A stretch of 49,317 nucleotides of DNA from SZUA-430 sp041477875 (GCA_041477875.1 JBGOVA010000006.1:1-49317), one strand, 5' to 3'; shown: positions 1-8,673, counted from the first letter of the stretch. The notes: generated by a model from the letters alone, not told the origin. Program-made: numbers and translations.

Positions 1-189
1 AAGCGCGGCGAGCTCGGCCGGCGTGCCGTGCTCGTCGGTGGCGCAAATGAAGAGCGTGTCGCGCCCGCGCGCACGCTGATAGCGCGCATAGACGTCCGCC
101 GGCAGCATCGAGCCCGCGAGATTGCCCAGATGCTTGATGCCGTTGATGTAAGGCAGTGCGCTTGTGATCAGAATTCGCTGCTGGGTCAT
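1..189 (-). CDS. metG: Methionyl-tRNA synthetase, N-terminal part (cut by window edge)
   Basis: Methionyl-tRNA synthetase charges tRNA-Met with methionine in the cytoplasm. Only the first 63 residues are inside the window; the gene runs off the left edge. The visible part is the start of the class I Rossmann fold: ILITSALPYING near residues 6-17, then the HIGH-type ATP-binding signature as HLGN at residues 20-23, and the conserved ATDEHGTP segment near residue 50. The ATG at 187-189 gives the usual short leader (MTQQR) before the first strand. The next 100 bp, up to the neighbouring stop at 290, hold no gene. The family call is firm; nothing can be said about the anticodon-binding or C-terminal domains. 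Confidence 0.95.
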   Translation of the reverse strand, partial: MTQQRILITSALPYINGIKHLGNLAGSMLPADVYARYQRARGRDTLFICATDEHGTPAELAAL

Positions 190-289
190 GGCTCGCCGTC
201 AGTTTCGCGCGCCGGATAGATGAATCCGGCGCAAAGGGACGGCGACCATATAGAAAGGGGATTTGTGATCAAAGGGCGGGTTTTCGGCC

Positions 290-682
290 CTATCCGCCCG
301 TCTCGGGCATCAGTTCGAATTGAGCCCAGGCCAAGGACGAGATGATCGCGCCAGAGCCTGGCCTTGCATTGAAAATACCCGAAAAGCTTTCAAATTGGCC
401 GTCTCTGCCGAAATACGGACCGAGCACATACCAACCGCGCGCTAAACAATTGGCTTGCGAGAGTGCGGCGACGACCAAATCGGCCTCCGACCCTGGGCCT
501 GCAGAACTTCGGGTGGCGCACTCCCATAGCTCTGGAATCTTCCAGTATCGCTTGCAGTCTGCCGGTTCGAGGTCCTGTCTCATCAACTCGGCAGCCCGCT
601 TGACCTCGCGGCGAAGTTTCACCTCAGCGTTGACGCGGAACATCAGGTGCCAGTGGACGGCGGCAGTCGACCTCGACGTCAT
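290..682 (-). CDS. Hypothetical protein, coupled to the nuclease-fold gene
   Basis: I do not recognise this 130-residue protein. Its ATG at 680-682 overlaps the TGA of the upstream gene (679-681) as ATGA, so the two are probably translationally coupled; this is why I prefer this start to a longer in-frame one at 790 that would run deep into the upstream gene. The protein has a basic, probably helical N-terminal third (VKLRREVKRAAELMRQ), a region with two Trp and two Cys around residues 43-60, and a Gly/Phe/Tyr-rich second half (GWYVLGPYFGRDGQF). There is no clear signal peptide or membrane segment. The composition looks like a folded soluble protein rather than an antisense shadow. Function unknown; the coupling suggests it acts with the secreted nuclease-fold protein. 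Confidence 0.5.
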   Translation of the reverse strand: MTSRSTAAVHWHLMFRVNAEVKLRREVKRAAELMRQDLEPADCKRYWKIPELWECATRSSAGPGSEADLVVAALSQANCLARGWYVLGPYFGRDGQFESFSGIFNARPGSGAIISSLAWAQFELMPETGG

Positions 683-1140
683 TGCTCTTGGCAAGACGCC
701 GGCAGCTCGAAAACCTTGCTGAGATTGCGGCCGAAGATCTGCGCGTTCACCTCCGCGGCGGCATAGCGACGTTTGGAGGTGCGAGGACAATCGCGCGCAT
801 GTCCCTTCGTTACTTGATATCCGCCAACGTCAATTTCGCCCACAAAGCACGTTGCGATTAGGTCGGGGGCCTCGGGCGTAACACCCTCATCGAGTTGGCA
901 ACGCACCTCCTTGCCGACGACCAATGAGCGAAGACTATCCTTCGACTCCGATCCACCGGACTGGCCATCGCTTGGTACCGCGATGCCCGATAGGTGCATC
1001 TCCTGTTGATGAAACAAAATTGTGCGGCCGTCATTCGCGCCTGTCGCCAGCGAGATAACGAATTGTCGTGGCGCAGCAGCGCTGGCCACGACTCCGACCG
1101 TTACGGCAACGAAGAAGGCGGTCACAGCGATCCGTCGCAT
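679..1140 (-). CDS. Secreted protein with degenerate thermonuclease (SNase-like) fold
   Basis: A 153-residue protein with an N-terminal signal peptide (MRRIAVTAFFVAVTVGVVAS, then AAA), so probably periplasmic or secreted. The body resembles the SNase/TNase OB-fold: a GIAVPS segment where active members have GIDAPE, LRSLVVGKEVRCQ (residues 70-82), then ATCFVGEIDVGGYQVTKGHA (96-115) and RRYAAAEVNAQ (124-134). The Arg before the Gly-Ile, the Glu after the Pro, and the Arg before the ATC strand, which form the family's catalytic set, appear replaced (HLSGIAVPS, DLIATC), so nuclease activity is doubtful. The ATG at 1140 follows a GAGGA site and starts directly at the signal peptide; a GTG at 1164 is a possible longer start. 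It overlaps the next gene by 4 bp. Confidence 0.65.
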   Translation of the reverse strand: MRRIAVTAFFVAVTVGVVASAAAPRQFVISLATGANDGRTILFHQQEMHLSGIAVPSDGQSGGSESKDSLRSLVVGKEVRCQLDEGVTPEAPDLIATCFVGEIDVGGYQVTKGHARDCPRTSKRRYAAAEVNAQIFGRNLSKVFELPASCQEQ

Positions 1141-1226
1141 GCGTTCATCCTCGGCGGTGGTCACGCACGACTATAGAAGCCGCCTTGTGGCGCGGCAAAG
1201 GCGGCAATGACAATCGCGGATTGCGC

Positions 1227-2429
1227 TCAGATGCGGATCAGGCCGCCTAGAGGCGCAACGGCGCCTGCATCCGGGAATATGCCGTCGACTTGGGCACGGG
1301 CCATGCGCATGTGGTCGGCGAGAACGCCCTTGAAGACGGCGCGCAGATCGGTTGTAGGCATGAGGTCGCGGCCTTCGTAGAGCGCGGATTGTTTCAGGCT
1401 GGGCCATTGGCCCAGGACGCGGCCCCCGCTGACGGCGCCGCCAGCGACGAAGGCGACGCTTGCCATGCCGTGGTCGGTGCCGTTCGAGCCGTTCGCCGCG
1501 ACCGTGCGGCCGAACTCGGTGAAGAAGAGGATCGTCGTGCGGTCCCAGATGGGCTTGAGCGCTTCGCTCAGCACCTTCACGCCTTTGTCCAAGCCGTCGA
1601 GGACGAACGCCAGAACGCCTTGCGTGGTGCCTTGGCCTTGGTGCGTGTCCCAGCCGCCGACTTCCATGACCGTGATGCGCGGGCCGTCGTTTGCGGCGAT
1701 GATGTTGGCGGCCATTTTTGCCAGCGGCTCGAAGCGATAGCCGCGGCCGCCGCGCAGCGCCTGTGCGTTCGACTGCATGTCGCCGCCGCCCGAAGCATTG
1801 GCGACAGCGCCGACCTCCATTGCGCGGTCGAGGGCGGAGCGCAGTTCGGGGTCGCGGGCGTACATTGTTTTCAGGCGTGCGAGGAAATCGTCGTCGACGG
1901 CCGGCAGTTGCGGCGGCATCCAGGATGAGACTTCGCGCTTGCCTTGCAGGATGACCGGCACGGCCTGCGCGATGGCGAGCGCGAGTTTCGGATCGCTGAC
2001 GCCGAGCGGGCCCAGCGCGCGATTGAGCCAGCCGTCGCCGGTCGGCGCGGGGCGGATGCCGCCGGTTTCGATGACATTCTGGCCGTCGAAATGCGAGCGG
2101 TCGCGATAGGGCGAGCAGACGGCGTGCACGATCGCGAGCTGCTTTTGGTCCCAGAGCGCTTTGAACGTCGGTAGTTTGGCGTTGAGGCCGTAGAAGCCGT
2201 CGAGATTGATGATCGCGTCGTTCGGTAGCGCAACGGCGCCTCGGGCGCGTGCGTAGTCCGGGTCGCCGTGCGGTGGGACCGCGGCGAGGCCATCGAGAGC
2301 GCCGCGCAGGATCACGACGATGAAACGGCGGTCGCCAGGGGTCGCCGCGAAGGAGAAGCGCGGTGCGGCCATGCCGAGCACGGCCGCGCCAACCGCCGAT
2401 TGAATGAGGGTTCGCCGGTCGAGTGTCAT
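1227..2429 (-). CDS. DUF1501 family protein, Tat-exported
   Basis: A 400-residue member of the DUF1501 family, whose fold is related to sulfatases and alkaline phosphatases; no biochemical role is established. The N-terminus has a twin-arginine signal (DRRTLIQSAVGAAVLGM, cleavage near FSFAA, about residue 29), so it is exported folded. Family segments include RRFIVVILRGALDGLAAVPP, the SHFDGQNVIETGG stretch, VGGWDTHQGQG and EFGRTVAANGSNGTDHG, the last two with His/Asp residues typical of the metal site in this superfamily. The ATG at 2427-2429 overlaps the TGA of the DUF1800 gene as ATGA, so I chose it over a longer in-frame extension that would lie inside that gene. The pair is a recurrent, probably co-functional exported unit. 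Confidence 0.92.
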   Translation of the reverse strand: MTLDRRTLIQSAVGAAVLGMAAPRFSFAATPGDRRFIVVILRGALDGLAAVPPHGDPDYARARGAVALPNDAIINLDGFYGLNAKLPTFKALWDQKQLAIVHAVCSPYRDRSHFDGQNVIETGGIRPAPTGDGWLNRALGPLGVSDPKLALAIAQAVPVILQGKREVSSWMPPQLPAVDDDFLARLKTMYARDPELRSALDRAMEVGAVANASGGGDMQSNAQALRGGRGYRFEPLAKMAANIIAANDGPRITVMEVGGWDTHQGQGTTQGVLAFVLDGLDKGVKVLSEALKPIWDRTTILFFTEFGRTVAANGSNGTDHGMASVAFVAGGAVSGGRVLGQWPSLKQSALYEGRDLMPTTDLRAVFKGVLADHMRMARAQVDGIFPDAGAVAPLGGLIRI

Positions 2430-3778
2430 CGTCTTTGAAACTCCGGTGAAGCGAGCAGCAGAGCGAGGCCCTGCGTGGGATCGGCGGCGAGTTTGAGCGC
2501 CTCGCGCGTGGGTGGCGAAAGGAGCGGTCCGAGTGCGGCGTCCGCCAGCACCACGGCATCGGGCTTGTTGGGAATGCGTTCGGCGAGCGCGTGCGCCCAT
2601 TGCGCGCGTTCCATGATCGCGGCCGGGCCCGCCCATCCCGATGCAACATCGGGCCAGCCTTTGGGCGACTGCGCGGTGAAGGGGATCTGGCCCATGACGC
2701 GCAAGGACTCCGCGAGGCCTTTGAATTGCTGATCGCCCAGCGCGTCTTGCACGCCGCCGAACAAGCGGATCGCCGCGACGACATATTCGATGGGCGTGCG
2801 CATCTTCGTCAGCGCCGATTGCCAGGCCGCCGGTTCGTCGATCAGCGCGAGGGCCAAGGCCTTCAGGTCGCCGCCGGTGTCGCGGAATACGCGCTCGAGT
2901 CGCGCGACCGCCTGCGGTGGTGGTTCGTCGGCTACGAAATGGCGTGCGAGCTTGGTTGCGATGTGGCGGGCGGTTGCGGGATGGCGCGCGAGATCGCGCA
3001 GCGCGTCTTGGCCCTCGCGCTCGCCCGCATCGGCGTAGGTCTTGCCGAGCAGTGTCTTGGTGCCAGGCTGGTGGCGGTTCTCGAAGTATTTGAAACCGGT
3101 GGCGCTGTCGACGTTGTCGCCGCGCACCATGCTCCAGCCGGTGAGGATTTTCGCCAGCTCGATCACGTCGGCTTGGGTGTAGCCGCCGTCAACACCCAGC
3201 GTATGGAGCTCCATGATCTCGCGGGCGTGGTTTTCGTTGAGGCCCTTTCCGACGAACTTGCCGGCGGGCGAGTCCGGGCCGATCGAGAAGGCGTTGTCGA
3301 GGTACACCAGCATCGCCGGATGGCGCACGGTCGAGATCAGCAGGTCTTCGAACTTGCCGAGGACCATGGGGCGGATCGCTTCGCGCTCATAGGAGCCCGC
3401 GAAGAAAACCATGCGCGCTTTCAGAACCGAGATCGTGAAATGGTTCGACCAGAACCAGACGTAGCGTTCGAGGAAGGGAACCTGCGTTTCGAACGCGTTG
3501 CGCATCCACGGGCGCATCTCGTTCAAGAACATTTCGCGCCCCATTTGCTGGAGCTTGACCTGATCGTCGGCCGACTTGGCCGCCGCCTCGCGCATGCTGG
3601 GCAGGTCGCGCAAGACTTGGCCCGTGGATTTCTGCTGCGCGAAGGGCTGGACCAGCGGGGCAACACTTCCCAATTGCGATTTGAGCCAGCCGCGGGGATC
3701 GCCGCGCATGGCTTCGAGATCGCGGCGGCCGGCGCCAAGGCCGAAGCGGTGGACGGCCAAGGCTGCTTCAACGTTCAT
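2426..3778 (-). CDS. DUF1800 family protein
   Basis: A 450-residue DUF1800 protein, which in many bacteria lies directly upstream of a DUF1501 gene, as here. Recognisable segments are HRFGLGAGRRDLEAM near the N-terminus, the ERYVWFWSNHFTIS motif, LGLNENHAREIMELHTLGV-type sequence (seen as GLNENHAREIMELHTLGVD) followed by GGYTQADVIELAKILTGW, and FENRHQPGTKTLLG. No signal peptide is obvious, which is common in this family and leaves its location open. A GAGG site precedes the ATG at 3778. The gene is divergent from purM with 78 bp between them, so both promoters must sit in that short gap. The family is firm; the function is unknown. Confidence 0.93.
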   Translation of the reverse strand: MNVEAALAVHRFGLGAGRRDLEAMRGDPRGWLKSQLGSVAPLVQPFAQQKSTGQVLRDLPSMREAAAKSADDQVKLQQMGREMFLNEMRPWMRNAFETQVPFLERYVWFWSNHFTISVLKARMVFFAGSYEREAIRPMVLGKFEDLLISTVRHPAMLVYLDNAFSIGPDSPAGKFVGKGLNENHAREIMELHTLGVDGGYTQADVIELAKILTGWSMVRGDNVDSATGFKYFENRHQPGTKTLLGKTYADAGEREGQDALRDLARHPATARHIATKLARHFVADEPPPQAVARLERVFRDTGGDLKALALALIDEPAAWQSALTKMRTPIEYVVAAIRLFGGVQDALGDQQFKGLAESLRVMGQIPFTAQSPKGWPDVASGWAGPAAIMERAQWAHALAERIPNKPDAVVLADAALGPLLSPPTREALKLAADPTQGLALLLASPEFQRR

Positions 3779-3856
3779 GCGTCAACCCTCAAGCCTTGGA
3801 CTTCGTGCCAGGTTCTGCTTTAACGCGCACGCCCGCGCCACTCCGTCGGAGCCCAG

Positions 3857-4921
3857 ATGACCGCGCCCAAGAACGGCCTAACTTACGCCCAAGCTGGCGT
3901 CGATATCGATGCCGGCGAGGCGCTGGTCGAGGCGATCAAGCCGCTGGCGAAATCGACGGCGCGCCCCGGCGCGGATGCACAGCTTGGTGGCTTCGGCGGA
4001 CTCTTCGACCTGAAGGCAGCCGGATTCAAGGACCCATTGCTTGTCGCGGGGACCGACGGCGTGGGCACGAAGCTCAAGGTCGCGATCGACGCGGGCATTC
4101 ATGACACGGTCGGGATCGACCTTGTCGCGATGTCGGTCAACGACATTGTCGTGCAGGGCGCGGAGCCCTTGTTGTTTCTCGACTACTTCGCGACCGGCAA
4201 GCTCGATGTCGCGATCGGGACCGAAGTCGTGAAGGGCGTGGCGGAAGGTTGTCGTCAGGCGGGCTGCGCACTCGTCGGCGGCGAGACGGCCGAGATGCCG
4301 GGCATGTATGCGCGCGGCGACTATGACCTCGCGGGGTTCGCGATCGGCGCGGTGGAGCGCGATCAGGTGCTGCCCCGTCGCGACATGGTCGAGGGCGATA
4401 TCGTGTTGGGGTTGGCGTCGTCGGGCGTTCACTCGAACGGGTTTTCGCTCGTGCGCCGGATCGTTGCCGAAAGCGGTCTGAGCTACGAAACGCCGGCGCC
4501 CTTCGCCAAGGGCCAGGCTTTGGGGCGCGTGCTGCTCACGCCGACGCGCATCTATGTGAAGAGCGCGCTCGCGCTGATCCGCGGCGGCGACGTGAAGGGG
4601 TTCGCGCACATCACAGGCGGCGGGTTGACCGACAACGCGCCGCGCGTGGTGCCGGACGACCTCGACATCGAGATCGATCTCGGCGCGTGGGCTTTGCCGC
4701 CGGTTTTCCAATGGCTCGCGCGTTCGGGCGGTGTCGACGAGCGCGAGATGCTGCGCACATTCAACTGCGGCATCGGGATGATCGCGATCGTGCCCGAGGC
4801 GCGGGCCGATGAGGCGCAAGCGGTGCTCACTCAGGCCGGCGAACGCGCCTTTCGCATCGGGCGCCTGATCAAGGGCAAGGGCGAGCCGACCGTGCGCTAT
4901 CGCGGGCATTTCGCGGCATGA
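3857..4921 (+). CDS. purM: Phosphoribosylformylglycinamidine cyclo-ligase
   Basis: AIR synthetase closes the imidazole ring of FGAM using ATP, step five of de novo purine synthesis, in the cytoplasm. The 354 residues match the usual length. The N-terminal Gly-rich segment with AQLGGFGGLFDL (41-52) and LLVAGTDGVGTKLK (61-74) is the ATP-site signature of the PurM/PurL superfamily; VGGETAEMPGMY and GLASSGVHSNGFSLVRR follow, and HITGGGLTDNAPRV marks the C-terminal domain. A GGAG site lies just before the ATG. The last bases overlap the purN start as ATGA, so the two purine enzymes are made from one coupled transcript. Confidence 0.97.
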   Translation: MTAPKNGLTYAQAGVDIDAGEALVEAIKPLAKSTARPGADAQLGGFGGLFDLKAAGFKDPLLVAGTDGVGTKLKVAIDAGIHDTVGIDLVAMSVNDIVVQGAEPLLFLDYFATGKLDVAIGTEVVKGVAEGCRQAGCALVGGETAEMPGMYARGDYDLAGFAIGAVERDQVLPRRDMVEGDIVLGLASSGVHSNGFSLVRRIVAESGLSYETPAPFAKGQALGRVLLTPTRIYVKSALALIRGGDVKGFAHITGGGLTDNAPRVVPDDLDIEIDLGAWALPPVFQWLARSGGVDEREMLRTFNCGIGMIAIVPEARADEAQAVLTQAGERAFRIGRLIKGKGEPTVRYRGHFAA

Positions 4922-5520
4922 GCGCGAAGCCGGCGCGCACGCGCGTCGCCATCTTGATCTCCGGGCGCGGCAGCAACATGCGTGCGCTGATCGAGGCTGC
5001 ACGGGCGCCCGATTATCCGGGCGAGATTGCGCTTGTCGTTTCAAGTCGGCATGACGCGCCGGGTCTTGCCATTGCACGCCAGGCGGGCGTGCCGATCGTC
5101 GTCGTCGATCAAGTGCGTTTCCGGCGCGAGAACCGCGACCGGGAAGCCTATGACGCCGAACTTCACGACGAACTTATCAAGGCGCATGTGGAATTCGTGT
5201 GCCTCGCCGGCTTCATGCGCATTCTGTCGACGGGCTTCGTGCGCAAGTGGGAGGGGCGCATCGTCAACATCCACCCTTCCCTACTCCCCGCGTTTCGCGG
5301 GCTGAAACCGCAGGCGCAGGCGCTTGCTGCGGGCGTGAAGGTGAGCGGTTGCACCGTGCACTATGTCGTGCCCGAACTCGACGCCGGGGCGACGATCGCG
5401 CAGGCGGAGGTACCGGTGGTCGACGGCGATACGGAAGAGACGTTGAGTGCGCGGATTCTCGAGGCCGAGCACAAGCTCTATCCGTTGGCGCTGAAGAAGG
5501 CGCTCAGCCAAATCCGCTAA
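4918..5520 (+). CDS. purN: Phosphoribosylglycinamide formyltransferase
   Basis: GAR transformylase moves a formyl group from 10-formyl-tetrahydrofolate to GAR, step three of purine synthesis. The 200-residue protein has the N-terminal ILISGRGSNMRALIEA phosphate loop (12-27) and the catalytic triad in the expected order: Asn117 and His119 in NIHPSLLPAF, and Asp155 in ELDAGATIAQ. The usual GLHTH-type stretch after the Pro-rich turn reads GLKPQAQAL, a modest departure near the folate site that leaves the triad intact. Its start overlaps purM by 4 bp. The stop is followed after one base by the convergent end of the flavoprotein gene, so there is almost no room for a terminator between the two units. 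Confidence 0.97.
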   Translation: MSAKPARTRVAILISGRGSNMRALIEAARAPDYPGEIALVVSSRHDAPGLAIARQAGVPIVVVDQVRFRRENRDREAYDAELHDELIKAHVEFVCLAGFMRILSTGFVRKWEGRIVNIHPSLLPAFRGLKPQAQALAAGVKVSGCTVHYVVPELDAGATIAQAEVPVVDGDTEETLSARILEAEHKLYPLALKKALSQIR

Positions 5521-5521
5521 G

Positions 5522-7021
5522 TCACTTCGCCTTCAGCACCGCGCGTGCCGCGTTGCGGCCGCTGGCGCCGCTGATGCCGCCGCCGGCGTGGACGCCGTTT
5601 CCGCACAGGTAGAAGCCGTCGATCGGTGTTCGGTGGTTCGACCAGCCCGGCATCGGACGCATGAAGAACATCTGATCGAGGATCAGCTGGCCGTGGTTGA
5701 GGTCGCCTTCGGTCAGGCCGTAGGTCTTTTCGAGGTCGTGCGGCGTCAGCGATTTGATTTCGCGGATGGTCGACTTGAGCTGCGGGAATGTAGTTGCGGC
5801 GGTGTCGATGGCGCAACGTTCCAGCACGGGGCGCAGCTGCTCCCAATCGCCTTGGCGCAAGGCGTAAGGCGCGAATTGGAAGTGGAGCGAGACCACGCGG
5901 CCGGCCGTCGTGATTTCCAGATAGGGCTGGGTCGACATCTCGCCGTACTTGGCGGCGTCGTAGGCGCGCTCCGCGTAGCGGACCGAGGGCGCGATGACGA
6001 GCGTGCCCTTCGGCAAACCGTGGTCGCCATCGGTCAGCAGATGCACCTTGGCGACGGCGCCGCGCATCTTGATCGATTGCGTGTGCCAAACGAACTCCGG
6101 CGGCAGTTCGGGTCCGCCGACCAGGTCCAGTAACGAATGGCGCGGGTCGGCGGCCGAGATCACAATCGGCGCCAAGATTTCCTCGCCGTTCGTCAGCCGC
6201 ACGCCGCGCGCGCGTTGGTCGTCGACGAGCACGTTTTTCACGCCAGTTGATAGGCGTAACTCTCCGCCGCGCGCCTTCAGGGCGGCGACCAGCGCATCGG
6301 CGATGCGGCCGATGCCGCCCTCGGCGCGTCGATGGCCCGGGCCGCCGCGATTGAGCCAGGTGTGCATCAAGGTGTAGCCGGTGCCTGCCGACATCGGGCC
6401 GAGCGTTGCACCGTGGATCGCGATAGAGGCGAGCGCCGCGCGCAAGGCATCGGACTCGAACCACTCTTCGGTGAGCTCGAGCGCCGACATTGGCATCGCG
6501 CGGATCACGCGGAACATGTCTTTGCTGCCCAGGCGGCGCAGCTTGAGCGCAAGCTGTGCTAGGGGCCATCCTTCCGCGAGCGTGACATGCGGCAAGCGCG
6601 GCATCGGCGTGCGATAGGCGGCGTCCAAGAACGCCGACGCATGCGTCATGAACGCCACGAATTCCGGCCAGCGTTCGGCATCGCGCTTGGAAAAGCTGCG
6701 GATGGACGCAAGCGTCTGATCATCGGCATCCGCTGTCAGTCGAAGCTGGCGGCCGTCCGGCAAGATCGAAATCAACGGTTCGCTAGCGGCGGCAGGCAAT
6801 CCGTGCTGGGCCAGATCGAGATCGCGCACGATATCCGGACGTAGTTGACCGCCCGCGTGCAACGCATCCACTTGGAAGTCTTTGCCGAAGGACTCAGTCA
6901 CGGCCTGGCCGCCGGCAATAGCGCGGCGTTCGAGCACCAACACGTTCTTCCCCACCTTGGCCATGTAGTTCGCCGCGACCAGGCCGTTCAGACCGGCGCC
7001 GATAATGATGACGTCGACCAT
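5522..7021 (-). CDS. PYROXD2-like FAD-dependent oxidoreductase (copy 2)
   Basis: A 499-residue flavoprotein of the phytoene desaturase-like amine oxidase superfamily, closest in feel to the PYROXD2 group. The N-terminal Rossmann motif VIIIGAGLNGLVAANYMAKV (residues 4-23) and the VLVLERR strand bind the ADP part of FAD; the C-terminus has the second FAD signature GFYLCGNGVHAGGGISGASG. ISAADPRHSLLDLVGG near the middle matches its upstream neighbour. The substrate is unknown; annotation as a carotenoid enzyme would be unsafe because no other carotenoid gene is visible. The start at 7021 shares its A with the TAA of the upstream paralogue (TAATG), which rules out longer in-frame starts inside that gene and implies coupled translation. 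Confidence 0.88.
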   Translation of the reverse strand: MVDVIIIGAGLNGLVAANYMAKVGKNVLVLERRAIAGGQAVTESFGKDFQVDALHAGGQLRPDIVRDLDLAQHGLPAAASEPLISILPDGRQLRLTADADDQTLASIRSFSKRDAERWPEFVAFMTHASAFLDAAYRTPMPRLPHVTLAEGWPLAQLALKLRRLGSKDMFRVIRAMPMSALELTEEWFESDALRAALASIAIHGATLGPMSAGTGYTLMHTWLNRGGPGHRRAEGGIGRIADALVAALKARGGELRLSTGVKNVLVDDQRARGVRLTNGEEILAPIVISAADPRHSLLDLVGGPELPPEFVWHTQSIKMRGAVAKVHLLTDGDHGLPKGTLVIAPSVRYAERAYDAAKYGEMSTQPYLEITTAGRVVSLHFQFAPYALRQGDWEQLRPVLERCAIDTAATTFPQLKSTIREIKSLTPHDLEKTYGLTEGDLNHGQLILDQMFFMRPMPGWSNHRTPIDGFYLCGNGVHAGGGISGASGRNAARAVLKAK

Positions 7022-8604
7022 TAGCGCCAATCCTTCAGCACTTCTTGCGCCGCCATCTTGCCTGCCGCGCCCATGACGCCGCCGCCGGGATGCGCGCCCG
7101 CCGCGCCGAAGTAATAGCCGGGCAAGGGCGTCCGGAAATCGGCCCATTGCGGCGCTGGACGCAGGAAGAACAATTGATGCAGCAACAGCTCGCCGTGAAA
7201 GATGTTCCCGCCGGTGATGCCGGCGATGCGCTCGATGTCCTTGGGCGTGATCACTTGCTTGCCGACGATCGCGCGACGGATATTGGGCGCATAGCGCTCG
7301 ATCGTGGAGATGACCGCCTCGCCGAAGGCGTCGCGCTTCGCATCGTCCCAGCCGCCTTCGATGTCGTAGGGCGCGTACTGCACGAAGCACGACATGACGT
7401 GATGGCCCGGCGGCGCCATATCGCGGTCGATCATCGAGGGGATGATCATATCGATGTAGGGGTTCTTGGAGAACTGGCCGTACTTGGCCTCGTCGTAGGC
7501 GCGTTCGATGTATTCGATGCTCGGGCTGATCGAGATCGCGCCGCGATGCAAAGGACTTTCGCCGGGCAGGCATTTGAAGTCCGGCAATTCGCTGAGCGCG
7601 ATGTTGACCTTGCCGGACGACCCGCGCACGCGGAAGTTTCGGATTTGCTGCGTGAACTCGTCGGGGAAGTGTTTGCTTTCGACGAACTGCAAAAAGCTGC
7701 GCTTCGGATCCGCTGCCGACATGACGACCTTGGCGCGCAATTCGTCGCCGTTGTCCAATGCGACGCCCGCGGCGCGCCCGTCCTTGACGATAACCTGACG
7801 CACGGATGCGCCTGTGCGAATTTCAACGCCCAAGGCGCGGGCGGAACTGGCGATCGCCGCCGTCACGCCGCCGGTGCCGTTCTTGGCGAAGCCCCAGGCG
7901 CGGAACGCCCCGTCGATCTCGCCCATGTAGTGATGCAGCAGCACATACGCCGTGCCGGGCGAATGGGGACCCAGGAACGTGCCGATGATGCCGCTTGCGG
8001 ACTTCGTGCCTTTGAGCGGATCGAATTCGAACCACTCGTTCAGCAGATCCGCCGAGGATTGCGTGACGAGCTTCGCGATCCGGTAGAGTTCTTTCTCGCT
8101 CAGGCTCTTGGCGTAGCTGCCGAGCTTGAGCATACCCATAAGATCGCGTGGGCTCATCGACGACGGATCGGGCGGGACGAGACTGATCACCGGTTTGATC
8201 GCTTTGGCGGCGCGCGCCATGACGCGGCTGTATTCGTCGGCTGCCTCGGCGTCGCGCGGTGAATGACGATAAATCTCGCGACGGGTCTGGTCATGATCGG
8301 CCCATGCCGCCAGATAGTCGCCGTTGTCCATCGGCGTCACCGTGCTGGGCAACGGCAGGATTTTCAGCCCGTGCCGCGGCAGTTCGAGGTCACGAATGAT
8401 CTCGGGGCGCAGCAGGCTGACGACATAGGAAAATTCGGTGAAGCGATAGCCGGGGAATATTTCCTCGGTCACGGCGGCGCCGCCGACGACCTCGCGGCGC
8501 TCCAGCACCACCACTTTCTTGCCGGCGCGCGCCAGATAAGCGCCGGCGATCAGGCCGTTGTGGCCGGCACCGATCACGACCGCATCGTATTGGTTCACCG
8601 ACAT
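7021..8604 (-). CDS. PYROXD2-like FAD-dependent oxidoreductase (copy 1)
   Basis: A 527-residue paralogue of the next gene. It carries the dinucleotide-binding motif AVVIGAGHNGLIAGAYLARA at residues 9-28, VVVLERREVVGGAAVTEE, a VMSAADPKRSF segment, and the C-terminal FAD motif PGYYFGAAGAHPGGGVMGAAG. The long middle region typical of the PYROXD2 group (HSPGTAYVLLHHYMGE, WGFAKNGTGGV) is complete. The two copies have the same order of blocks but clearly different sequences, so the duplication is old and they may form a heterodimer or act on related substrates. The gene follows the GcvT-like gene after an 88-bp gap that contains a strong hairpin. The reaction is not known. Confidence 0.9.
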   Translation of the reverse strand: MSVNQYDAVVIGAGHNGLIAGAYLARAGKKVVVLERREVVGGAAVTEEIFPGYRFTEFSYVVSLLRPEIIRDLELPRHGLKILPLPSTVTPMDNGDYLAAWADHDQTRREIYRHSPRDAEAADEYSRVMARAAKAIKPVISLVPPDPSSMSPRDLMGMLKLGSYAKSLSEKELYRIAKLVTQSSADLLNEWFEFDPLKGTKSASGIIGTFLGPHSPGTAYVLLHHYMGEIDGAFRAWGFAKNGTGGVTAAIASSARALGVEIRTGASVRQVIVKDGRAAGVALDNGDELRAKVVMSAADPKRSFLQFVESKHFPDEFTQQIRNFRVRGSSGKVNIALSELPDFKCLPGESPLHRGAISISPSIEYIERAYDEAKYGQFSKNPYIDMIIPSMIDRDMAPPGHHVMSCFVQYAPYDIEGGWDDAKRDAFGEAVISTIERYAPNIRRAIVGKQVITPKDIERIAGITGGNIFHGELLLHQLFFLRPAPQWADFRTPLPGYYFGAAGAHPGGGVMGAAGKMAAQEVLKDWR

Positions 8605-8631
8605 GCGCCTACACGCTCGGCAGCAAAGTGT

Positions 8632-8673
8632 TCGTCATGGCCGGGCAAGCGAAGCGCGACCCGGCCATGACGA
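8632..8673. repeat. Intergenic hairpin repeat (GTCATGGCCGGG type)
   Basis: A near-perfect inverted repeat with 14-bp arms (TCGTCATGGCCGGG and its complement) around a 14-nt loop. A short T-run follows it on the plus strand. It lies between the GcvT-like gene and the first flavoprotein gene, both on the minus strand. Hairpins beginning GTCATGGCCGGG are, as I recall, dispersed in many alphaproteobacterial genomes, so it may be a repetitive palindrome that also weakens readthrough or stabilises the upstream message. Confidence 0.75.

Noticed and set aside
2591..3823. A 410-codon plus-strand frame opposite DUF1800
   Set aside because: Shadow of a well-conserved gene; no domain or start signal.
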